A stretch of 47,073 nucleotides of DNA, from the NCBI GenBank assembly GCA_002104895.1, contig MCFG01000471.1:1-47073 (forward strand), in the 5' to 3' direction. Both the position numbers and the translations under genes were made by a program. Of the stretch, positions 33,902-47,073 are shown piece by piece (position 1 is the first letter of the stretch; the number at the start of each line of letters is the position of its first letter). The notes under the pieces are model-generated. The model ran no database searches. It had not been told where the DNA came from and was given only the letters and a program-made list of their open reading frames with translations. Source of the DNA: Anaeromyces robustus (taxonomy: Eukaryota; Neocallimastigomycota; Neocallimastigomycetes; Neocallimastigales; Neocallimastigaceae).

Positions 33902-34410
33902 GCTAATTTAACACAATAATTATTTTTTTTTTTAAATATTTTGTTATCTTTATTATTTTAAAAGATAATAATTTAATCAATACATTTTTTTTTTAATTTT
34001 TATAATATATTATTCTTTTTTCCTTTTTTCTTTTTTTTTTCTTTTGTTTCTTTAATTACTTTTTATTTAATTTTTTTTTATAAATTTATAAATATATATA
34101 TTATTTTATATATTTTTATAATAATTACAATAATCGTATTTAATATTTAAACTGTTTTTTTAAAAAACAATTAAACTAAAAAAAAAAAAGATAAAAAAAA
34201 AAAAAAAAAAAAAGGAAAAAGAAAAAAGAATAATTTTTTTTATTTTCAATTTTTTTTTCAAACGCAAATTGCAAATTATATAATATTTATGATATTATAT
34301 ATATATTTTTATTAATATAATATTTAATGAATTTTTTTTTTCAATAATACTTTTTATAAAGATTTTAAACAATTTTATATTAGAAAATATATTATAATAA
34401 TAAAATTTAC

Positions 34411-34472
34411 TATATATAAATATAAATATAAATATAAATATAAATATAAATATAAGTATAAATATAAATATA
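34411..34472. repeat. TATAAA hexamer array
   Basis: About ten units of AATATA/TATAAA with one G variant, in the H1 3' flank. Confidence 0.85.
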
Positions 34473-34969
34473 AATATATATATAATATTTTTATTTTTTT
34501 GGCATTTTTTTTAATTTATAACAAAAGGAAATATTATTAGGTATTAAAAAGTATAAATAGTAAGAAGTGTATATAAGAAAAAATTGAATGTAGTACTGAT
34601 TTTAAAAAATCTATAATAAATTCATCTTTATATCAATTTATTATAGTAAATATTTCTACAAAATATTTCTATATAATTTGAAATCATTTTTATCTACTAT
34701 AAAAAAAAGGAAACATTTTTAAGAATTTCTATAGTTTTTAGCCTAAAATTTCAAATAATTTTGATTATTATTAATTTTTTCAGTATTTGAAAGTCCGATT
34801 TATAAAATTAAAACTTTTATTATTATTATGTATATAATTTTAGTTATCATCATTATTTTTTATTTTTTTAAAAATAATGATAATATTTGATATTTGATAT
34901 TTTTTAAAAACTTTCAAATTACAGGTTTATAACAAATTTAAATAAACTGTTTGTTTTTTATAATTTAAG

Positions 34970-35011
34970 AATATTCACATATTTTAATTTATAAGTAAAA
35001 ATGTGAATATT
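34970..35011. repeat. Inverted repeat with perfect 11-bp arms
   Basis: AATATTCACAT (34970-34980) is complementary to ATGTGAATATT (35001-35011) around a 20-base loop. Given the AT bias this could be chance, but it includes G/C pairs. Confidence 0.55.
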
Positions 35012-35456
35012 AATTATTGTAATTTTTTATATAATTATAATAGTGAATGATTATAGGATATTTAAACAAGTTATATCCAAAAATATAGGATTTTGATAAT
35101 TATACATATATTACAATTATATGTATTATTTATTAATATAAAATATCAATTTTTAGTTTGTATATTATGAATTGCTTAACTAAATTTTATCCAATAATTA
35201 AATAATATTTTTACCGAAATTATATAAGTATAATATAATATATTTTTTTCTATATTTTTAAAATAATATTTGAATTTTTAAATATATCATAGAATTCCAG
35301 ATTTTTAATATTTTACATAATAATTTTCCTTTTTTATATTTGAAATATATATTAATATATTGTTTAATACAATAAATATATTATAATTTAAATTTATATA
35401 ATGATTGGTATTTATTAATTAAATATTATTTTCAAGTTTTTTTTGAATTTTTAAAA

Positions 35457-35694
<238 letters not shown>

Positions 35695-36147
35695 AAATAA
35701 CTAATTAACTAAACTAACTAAATAACTAACTAAATAAATAGTTATCATTAATATATAAGTAAATAAATAACTTATTATTATGTTAATGTTATTCAATTAT
35801 TATAAATTTTTTTTTATTTATGATATAACAGGTAAAAATATTAATATTGAAAAATTCATTTGTTAGTTATTTATATTTAATAAATTTTATTATACTATAA
35901 TAAAGTTTAAAATAAAAATTCTTTTTATATTTAATTATTTTGTTTTATTTATTTTTTAAAAAAAAAATTAAAAATTGTATTACTTTACAATAATTTTATT
36001 TATTATAAAAATATAATATAATAATTTTATTAGTAAATTGGGAAAGTAAAAGACTATAACATGATAACATGAGTAAAAACTATAATTAATATAATTTTAG
36101 AATATATTTTTTAGTATCTTATTATTAAATAATAAATAATAAATAAT

Positions 36148-37195
<1,048 letters not shown>

Positions 37196-38557
37196 AATAT
37201 ATTATAATAATTATAATCATTAATAAATAAACAAATAATAATAAAAAAAAATAATCATAATATTTAATAATTATAATCATTAATAAAAATAATATATAAT
37301 AATATGCAATAAATAATTAAAATTAATAAAATTTCTTCGATTATATTAAATTTCTTCGATTATATTAAATATTAATTAGAATTATTATTTTTCATAAAAA
37401 ATTAATATTTCCTTTTCCTTTTTTTTTATTATTATTTTTTTTTTTTCACTTTAATATTACTTTTATTGTAATTCCTTTTTTTTTATCTTTAAAACTTTAG
37501 AAAATATAATAATTTAATAATCGAAGTAATATTGAAGATTGAAATTGAACCATTTTATATTACTACAATAATATCATATATCGTATATTATCTATATTAT
37601 ATATTATTTAAAATTCTTTATCAAATCAAATTATTATTATTTTTTTAATTTACAGAAATTTCAACTTTTAAATCCCTGAAATTAATGAATATATCATAAA
37701 AAACTATCTTTAAATTATGCTATCATATTTAAGTTTATAAATAAGTTGAGAAAAAGGTATAAAAATAATAATGTATTATAAATACTATTATTTTGATATC
37801 ATATATATCATAATGAAAAATAGACATAATTGAATTTGATAAATAATGAAAAAGAAAATTTTTATAAAAGATTATTAAAATCTAAAACAAAAAGTACAAT
37901 AATATCAAAATTAATTTTAAAGAGAAGTATTATTTTAAAAATAATTTTAATAATTCTCGGAACCTTTTATAAAATAATTGTATTAAATAATAATAAAAAA
38001 ATTTTTTTTTTATTATATATTATATATATAGAAATAAAGATATATATAAATAAACTAAGCCAAAAAATAATTATATTTATAAATTGTTTTGGGAATTAAA
38101 AATTTATTTTATTTCAATTATAAAAATATATGTAAAAATTATAAAAACAATAGTTATAACAAATAATATTTTAAATAATAAAACTTATAATAATAATAAT
38201 AATAATAATAACTATAATGAATATAATAATAAAGAATAATAATAGTATGAAATAATAACAATAACTATAATAAAATAATGACAATATTTTGAATTTATTA
38301 AATATTAAGCAATAGAAAAAGAATTTTAAATTATTAACATATAAATAATATATATTAAAATAATGTTATATTTTATTAGTCTAATATATATTATTTAATA
38401 TTGAATTATATAATTTTTAGAATGAAAATTAATTTTTTTTTTTTTCTATATATATGATAATATAATATCCTACTTTTTATTTAAAAATAGTAAATTATAT
38501 ATAAATATAATTATTGTGGTTTTATAAATACAAGTATTAACATTAATATTGCCGAAG

Positions 38558-39558
38558 ATGGTTGAAGATTATACTTTACATAAATATATATATAATGATG
38601 ATTATGTCAATCTTTTTCTTTTTTTACAACAACCAAATATAAAAAAGATAATTAATAATAAGGATACACATGGAAATACAGCTTTACAATTAGCATTAAT
38701 GCTTGATAGAAGAAACTGCGCACAAAAATTAATTGATAGTGGTGCCGATTCTTCTATTAAAAATGGTTTTGGGTGGTCTTGTTTAGATGAAGCTTCTATG
38801 TAAATTTATATATATATTATAATATATAATTAATAGTATATTTTTTATTTATATATTAGTATATTAGTATAGTAATATTTTATTAATTTATGGAAAATAT
38901 ATATTTTTCATATAATAAATAATAAATAAATAAATAAATAAATTATTTACTTTATTTCATTTTTCTAATTTAAAATAATTAAAAAATTGAATAATATCAA
39001 TATCAATATCAATATCAATATCAATATCAATATCAATATCAATATCAATATCAATATCAATATCAATATCAATATCAATATCAATACCAATACCAATACC
39101 AATACCAACACCAATACCAATACCAATACCAATACCAATACCAATACCAATACCAATACCAATACCAATACCAATACCAATACCAATACCAATACCAATA
39201 CCAATACCAATACCAATACCAATACCAATACCAATACCAATACCAATACCAATACCAATACCCATAATAATATAGAACAAATGATATTGATTTAATAGAG
39301 AAATTAATTATTCAGAAATGGACAAATGCTGTTAGGAAATGTCTTGGGCCTGATGGGCCGTTAGAACGTTTTAATAATGTAAATAATAAGTTTTATAATT
39401 TATTAATAATATTATAAAAATTGATTATATTGGATTTATTAATATATTATAATTATAATTAGCTGCTTCCATGTTTTCAAACTCAAATGGCATTATCATT
39501 TAGAAGTCCAGGTATATTAATAATTAATATTTTATTAATATTATTAAATTATACAGCA

Positions 39559-39591
<33 letters not shown>

Positions 39592-41808
39592 CAATATATC
39601 TTTTTTTTTAATTAAATTAAATATACAATTTTATTAAACAAATTATATATATATATATAAAAGTTCCTTTGTTAGCAAAAATTTGTCCAAGTGATCTTAT
39701 GACTATATATAAAAAAGGATCAAAATTTAGAGTGGATTTTCATATTATAGGTTTAGATAAAAGATCAATTCCAAAATTTATAAAAGGAAATATGAGTATT
39801 ATTATTAATGTATTACCAAATGAAGGTAAATATAAAGTCAATTAATAATTATAGTAATAAAGTTATATTTATGTTTTAATTAATATATATTATTAATTTT
39901 GAGAAAATATATATAATATTATATTTTTAATATATATTATTTATATTTCATAATTTTTTTTTTATTATTACATATTTAATTAACATTATGTATTATTATT
40001 AAATTCTATTTTTATTTTTTATTTTTTATTATTTGTATATTAATATTAGAATTGCCTGTTATTCACCTTCTTGATAATGATAAGAAAACTTTCCAAGAAA
40101 TTTTTCCAAATATTTCCGCAATGTCTTTATACGATTTTGTATCACAGTATTGTAATGCATCAAGTATTATATCTTTCGATTTAAATTTGAAAGATATCGT
40201 CGTTAAAAAGAGAAGTAAAAAGTTGTTCAGTAAATCAAAATCTGTTCAACTTAATAGTAGATCGGTAAAAGCTGATGTTTACAAATTAACTAATATTGTA
40301 TTAAATACTCAAGAAAGATTAAATGAAAAATTTATTGGAGATAAACCAAGTTCAATTGTAAAAACTAAAATTATTCATAAGAAAAAGGTACAAAAAGCAT
40401 CAAAAGAATCATCATCATCACAATCTTCAATTTCAAAATCTTCAAGTAATGAAGAAATCTATGATTCAGATAATATAGAAAGTGAAGACGATGCATATGA
40501 TTCTTCTTTTACTGATGATGATGAGAAAGATTCAAATGAAAAGAAATCAAATTCTAAAAAGCAATTAAATCATTTAAATCAACAAGAACAACAAAAACAA
40601 TCACAATCACAATCAAAATCGCAATCACAAGAACAACAAAAACAAAATCAAAGCAATATTTTAGAAATGTTAAATAATAATGAAAAAACTCCTTTAAATA
40701 AAAAGATGAAGGAACAAATTACTCATATGTTAATTACTGGAAAAGATGAAAATAATAAACCACTTCAAAAGAAGGATATAGAATTTTTAAATAATCATAT
40801 TGAACAATATTTAGAAGATATTGATAACGAAAGTATTGATGCTATGATGCTAGACACCCCAAAAACTTTAGGTACAACTCCATCCATTATTTCATTAAAA
40901 AGTAATTCTACAAATACACTTATTGAAACTAAATCTGTTGATTCTTTTAATACCAGTAAATTTGTTAGTCATAGTACTATTATGGCTACAGCTTCAAGTA
41001 GTAATCATAAGAATAAAAATCAAACAGAAAAATATAATAATAATAATAATACTCTAAGTAATCTTGTAAATTCAAATCCAAATATTGAACGTATACGTGA
41101 AGTTGTTAGTGAACCACCAACAAAATATTGGGATAAACAAGATATGACTTTCCAAGAATATATTAGTTCTAAATCTCTAAAAGGACCACTTCATATGGGT
41201 AGAAGAATAAATATAGAATATGATCAACATGTTTATAAACAAAAAATTAAATTCTATATGTGTAAATGCGATAAAGATTATCCTGTAAGTCTTTCACAAT
41301 TTGCTCCACTTCTTGAATATTTCTTATCATTTACTATTAGAAATCCAGAAGAAGAATTAAATATTCGAAAGTATATAGATCAAGCTATTAATGAATTATC
41401 AGGAAAAGACCATTTCCCAGGAAAAATAGGTAAAATTATATTAATAAATTTTTTAATAAATAAATAAATAAATATAAATATTATTCATTCTTATTATATT
41501 AAGTTATATAGTATATACTAATTTATATAAATATATATGTATATATAATTTTTTTTTATATTTTTATATATAAATAATATTTTATTTTATTTTCTAATTA
41601 ATATCATTAATGCCAATTATTATGTTCTTTTTTTTTATCATATAATATCATATTATCATTTATAATAGAAATTCCTATTATGGCAACTGTTTTTGCTAAA
41701 TTTAAATTTAAGAATATGCATACTGATGAATCAAAAATACCGGATGAAATATTTGAACTTCCAAAGGATTATCAACCAAACGATGTTTATTTTAAGATTA
41801 TTAATTAA
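38558..41808 (+). CDS. ANKRD13-family protein (ankyrin repeats plus GPCR-chaperone-type domain)
   Basis: Six exons: 38558-38799, 39276-39378, 39463-39511, 39664-39825, 40050-41429, 41669-41808. They encode 691 aa in frame, ending in TAA. Residues about 36-80 form ankyrin-type helices (DTHGNTALQLALMLDRRNCA, LIDSGADSSIKNGFGWSCLDEA). The following region matches the ANKRD13 domain (Pfam GPCR_chapero_1) in order: a WTNAVRKCL segment, KICPSDLMTIYKKGSKFRVD, then PPTKYW, MTFQEYISSK, a PLHMGRRINIE stretch, YPVSLSQFAPLLEYF, HFPGKIGIPIMATVFAKFKF and FELPKDY near the end. Animal members act at the ER or endosomes on receptor trafficking. Residues about 300-535 are a Ser/Gln/Lys/Asn-rich insertion that splits the domain. 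No ubiquitin-interacting motifs follow the domain, unlike ANKRD13A/B/D and like ANKRD13C. Exact subfamily uncertain. Confidence 0.88.
38995..39258. repeat. Hexanucleotide array, 15 TATCAA then 29 TACCAA units, in intron 1 of the ANKRD13-family gene
   Basis: The 44 units switch abruptly from TATCAA to TACCAA at 39085, with a single CACCAA variant at 39109-39114. The array ends 17 bases before the exon 2 boundary. It lacks stops in several frames, which creates artificial Asn/Ile/Thr, Gly/Ile and Val/Leu open frames. Confidence 0.97.
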
Positions 41809-42904
41809 TTAATAAATTAATTAATAAGTTAATAATAATAATAATAATAATAATACTACTAATAATAATAATAATGATAAAAATGATAAAAATGATAAAA
41901 ATGATAAAAAGGATAAAACAATTAACTTTTTTATATATTTTTATTTATTTTTATTTTTATAGATATAAATTAATATATAAATTAATATTTAATTTTATGT
42001 ATATATTATTATTATTATTATTAAAAAATGAGAAAGAAAGAAAAGTATTTTAAGATAAATATTATTATGTAGTTAAAAATTTATTATAAAAAAAAAAAAA
42101 CTATCATAATAGTAATAGTAATAATAATAATTACAGTAAATATAATAATCATATTTATATACATATATATTTAAATTTTTTAAACATATTTTTTAAACAA
42201 AAACATAATTATATTTATTTTTATTATTAAGGTTTTTCTTTCCTCTCTCTCTTTTTTTTTTTTTTTTTAATTATTTCAATTTACATTTTTTTAATTTTCT
42301 TTTTTTTTTTTTTTTACAATCATCAATTCAAATATAATTCATTTGAATATCTAATTAAAAAAAAAAAAAAAAAAAAAAAAACTTTATAAATAATTAATTA
42401 AAATTATATATATACAAATATAATTTTTCTTTTATTTTTTTTAATACTTTTTTTTTTTTATAAATATATATTTCAAAAAAAAAAAAAAGAGTTATTTGTA
42501 AAATTATTAAATAAGAGTAATAGTTAATATGAAATATTTATATAAATAAATATTTTAATTAAATATTTATCATATTCGTTTTTTTTTTTTTTAAAAAAGA
42601 ATACTATATTATTCAAGAAATATTTAAAAAAAAAAAGTATTATTAAGTATTATTATAAAATATACTAATAACTAATTTTAATTTATAAATTATTATTTAA
42701 AGAATTATTTAGATTTTATTATTCAATCAATTCATATAACTATAAAATTTATAGTTAGTAATTAATTAGATGTAAAAAACAAAATAAGGAAGGAAAAAAA
42801 AATACAAAAAACAAGAAAACATAAATACAAACAAAACAAATACAAAATACAAATTATTTATTTCATAAAATATAAATTTTTTTGTAATTAATTAATTAAA
42901 TAAT

Positions 42905-42966
42905 CAAAAACAAAACAAAACAAAACAAAAAACAAAACAAAAAACAAAAAACAAAAAACAAAAAAC
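42905..42966. repeat. AAAAC / AAAAAAC array
   Basis: About ten CAAAA(A/AA) units, intergenic. Confidence 0.9.
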
Positions 42967-43161
42967 AGAAAATAAAAAAAAAAAAATTAAAAACAAATAA
43001 AATACATTTAACAAAAATAAAAATAATATCAAAAGATTAATAATAAATAATAATACAATTTTATAAAGAAAAATAGAAAAAAGAAAAATAGAAAAAAGAA
43101 AAACTTATAAAAAAATGTAATTTATAAGTTAAATAAAATTAAATAATAAAACTTAATAAAA

Positions 43162-43338
<177 letters not shown>

Positions 43339-43756
43339 CAATTAATATTTATCTTTTATTTTGTAATAAATGATTGATATATTTATTGAATTTATATTTT
43401 TATTTTATTTTCTTTTTGTAATTATTTTTTTATCTTTTACTTTTTATTTTATTTATTTTTATTATTACCATTATAAGTTTATTTTGATTTGTTTTGTTTT
43501 TAAATATTTACTTAATTTGGCTGTTTTGGTAATTATATATATATATATATATTGTAACCAGATTTCTAAAAATTAAACAATAAATACAATAATTTTAAAC
43601 AAGTTTAAAATTCAAAGAAATAAAAATATTATTATATGTTATTTTTATTATTATTTTTTAGTAGATAATATTAAAAAAAAAAAAAAAAGATAAGTATAAA
43701 TTTTAATATTTTTAATATTTTCATTTTGAAAAATCTGGATTATTAGATTTATGTAG

Positions 43757-43893
<137 letters not shown>

Positions 43894-45088
43894 AAATTCG
43901 TATCTAAATTTTTTTAAGCTATATTATAAATATATTACTTATATTCATTATATACACATAGAAAAGTAGAAATAATAACAATATTTACCATAATAAATAA
44001 TATGTAATTATACTACATAAATAAATGTATATTAATATTTAAACTTTTCCGCACATAAATACTTTTTGACATATATAGTAATTAAATATCAAAATTTTTT
44101 ATAAATATTAATATTTATTTATCATTCTGTATCATACTTATCAGTTAAATGAGAAAAAAAAAATTAATACATATTAATATAATATTAAATATATAAATAG
44201 ATAAATTTTTTAAATATATATATATATTTAAATAATTTTGAACATATATAAATAATAATTTTATCATATTTATTATTATTATTTTTTCAAATGATGTTTA
44301 ACTTTGGAACTTTAAATTTTATAAAAAAAAATTAAACAAATTTAATAAGATAGATAGAATATTAGATAGTTTTTTTTATTGTTAAATTGATATCATATTT
44401 ATAAAATATGATGGTAAACTTTATTTTATTATTTCTTAAATACCGAGGTTTTTTGTTTAAAAAAAAAAAGAAAAAAAAAAAAAAAAACAATAAATAAAAT
44501 ATAATGTTTGACTCTGTATGATAAATATCTGTATAATTAATTAATTTATTTTGCTGATGACCGTAAATAAATTAATTTTATGTATATATATTAATGAAAA
44601 TTATAATATATATATTTTCGTAATATTATCATTATTTAGTTATGATTATTTTTTTTAATGAAGCTACATTTTTATTTATTATTTTAGTATTATATATAGT
44701 ATTTATTATATTATAATATAGTATTGTATTAAATACATGTATAATTATTCTTTTTCCTTTTTTTATCAAACATTTCATTTAATAAATAATAATAAATAAT
44801 ATTAAATAAATAAATAAATAAATAAATCATTAAATAAATTAATAAATAAACCATTAAATAAATCAATAAGTAAATCAATAAATAAATCAATAATATATTT
44901 TTTGTTTTTAATATATGTATAAATGTTTCTGTAAAATTTATATTTTTCCTTTGATTTTGTTCTTATTTTATTGGTGTTACATTACATTATATTAGTATTA
45001 TATTGGATTATGTATTTTATATATAGAATTGTCAATATTTTTTTTTCTGACTTAGTGTAATGTTTAAATAAAAAAAAATGTTTTTTTT

Positions 45089-45348
<260 letters not shown>

Positions 45349-46516
45349 ATGTTAATAATAATAATAGTAATAATACTAATTATAAAATTACAATAATTAA
45401 ATATTTACTAATGTCAAAAATAATAATAAAGAAAAAATTTTCCTTTTTATTAATTAATTTTGTTTTGTGTGAATTGTTTTAATCAATTTTAATTAATATT
45501 ATTTTTACTTTGTGTTATCAAATTATTCAATTTATTTTAATTATATTTTATTATACAATTTAATATACTATTTACATTTTATTTTTTTATTTAATATAGA
45601 TGAATTTTAGTTTATCTTAAGTATTTATATATATATATTTATAAAAATAATAAAAATATCAATTACTCTACTTATTTTATTTTATATTTTACTTTTTTAT
45701 AGTCTATAATATATATTCCATAATTTTATTCCATATATTTAATATTAGATAATATTTATTATATACTATATATTTTATATTCCATATGCCAATATCCAAC
45801 AATCTATATTTAAATTTTTTATCTTATTTTCCTATAATAAACATTTAAATATTCGTTATTATATAATTTATTATCATTTATAATTATTTAATTTTTTTAT
45901 TTTATTTTTTTTTTTTTTTAATTAATTAAAAAAAAGACTATTTAAATAGTAATTAAAGTTTTACATATTTTCAGTTAATTTAATTTAAAAAGTAGTACAA
46001 AGTTTTAATAAAAAGATAAATATATAAGATTATATTTAATTGTATTGTTAAGGTAATAAACTTATAACAGTGGAATAAATATGGTTAAATAAAATAATAT
46101 ATATAGTTATATTAAAATTATATTAAGATAATATATATTATTATTATTCATAATATATGTAATATTATATTATATATATTATAATTAATTTACTATTAAC
46201 ATATCAATTAAATATATTTGATTTATATTTTTAATTATTAAAAATGTATTATATATTATTAAATAATAATATTAATAATTAATTTCTTAATTTATGTATT
46301 TTTATTCATGTTTATTTTATATTTAATACATTAATATTAATATATATTTTATTATAATTTTCTTTAACTTAAATTTCTTTTAATATTTTAATAAACAAAA
46401 AAGGAAAATACTAAATTTTAAATACTAAAAAAAATGGTTATTTCTAATTTTTTATTAAACATTTTCGTATTATACAGTAAATTAATTAAAAGTATTAATT
46501 TAAAATAACCGGGGAC

Positions 46517-46552
<36 letters not shown>

Positions 46553-47073
46553 ATATAAACAAAAAAAAGCCTTTTTTTTTTTTTTTTTACTTTTAATTTT
46601 ATATATTAACATCATTTTTTTTGGGTATTAAATTTAATATTTAAAACTATAAAAAATAGTTTTTATTCTCTTCTATTTTTATTATATATTATTATATTTT
46701 AAAAAATAGTAAAAGGGAAAAAGAAACTTATATAAAAAATAAGTAAAATATAAATAAGATAAAATAAAATAAGATAAAATAAAATAAAATTAAATTAAAT
46801 TAAAAAAATAGAATAAAATAAAATATAGTAAAACATATAAATAATAAAACAAAATAAAAAAAATAAAATGAAATATAATATAATAATAATAATAATAATT
46901 AAAAAAACTTTATTTTTTTTTAAAAAAAGAAAGAAAATAAAAAATTATATTTTTTATTTCTAAATTTAAATAGTTTTGATATTAATTTTATTTAAGATAG
47001 ATTATAATAATTTTTTGAATCTTTAATAAAGGCTTATTTATTTTTTAATTTAAATATTTTTCATTTTTTTTAA

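Noticed and set aside
33902-34200. Histone 3' stem-loop after H1
   Set aside because: The only candidate is a T-run followed by an A-run near 34152-34170, which does not match the animal histone stem-loop; fungal histone genes do not use it.
37830-38099. Plus-strand frame of 89 aa rich in Ile and Lys
   Set aside because: It lacks a clear ATG, has low-complexity composition and shows no family resemblance; frames of this length arise by chance in such DNA only when codons lack TAA, and no splice partner was seen.
38957-39295. Open frames of Asn-Thr, Gly-Ile and Val-Leu repeats
   Set aside because: They are produced by the hexamer array in intron 1 of the ANKRD13-family gene, whose exons 1 and 2 join in frame across it.

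Overview
The window looks like nuclear DNA of a zoosporic fungus, most likely an anaerobic gut fungus (Neocallimastigomycota). Intergenic DNA and introns are almost pure A+T, with long AAAT and AAT arrays. The genes are split by many short AT introns with GTA(A/T)-type donors and TAG, AAG or CAG acceptors. The gene set combines a fungal septin and a fungal-type linker histone with TTLL1, a tubulin glutamylase typical of organisms with flagella. Every gene with a visible end uses TAA as its stop, and every chosen start has A or G at -3. The organism call is inference. No tRNA, rRNA, CRISPR array, intact transposon or viral element was recognised.

I assembled seven gene models by hand. Minus strand: the 5' part of a putative protein kinase that runs off the left edge (127-1599); OCT1, mitochondrial intermediate peptidase (6384-10556, 6 exons, 957 aa); a CDC10-like septin (12184-14943, 8 exons, 333 aa); and TTLL1 (23853-26756, 13 exons, 414 aa). 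Plus strand: an actin-regulator-like protein with 24 proline-rich 16-residue repeats and a row of WH2-like motifs (19980-22733, 2 exons, 844 aa); linker histone H1 (31897-33901, 8 exons, 183 aa); and an ANKRD13-family protein (38558-41808, 6 exons, 691 aa). In each model all exon junctions keep frame and the protein follows its family, which is strong internal support. None is supported by transcripts.

The rest, roughly 60% of the window, is gene-free AT-rich sequence. It holds AAAT, AAT and hexamer microsatellites, a 293-bp higher-order tandem duplication, several 40-70 bp tandem duplications, three inverted repeats and one short GC-richer island next to a poly-T run.

There is no operon-like link between neighbours, but there are themes. 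Septin, the WH2-like protein and TTLL1 all belong to cytoskeleton or flagellum biology, and OCT1 to organelle protein import. The observations most worth a second look are an apparent 2-nt exon in histone H1, the multi-WH2 plus poly-proline protein, and an OCT1-type peptidase in what is probably a hydrogenosome-bearing fungus.
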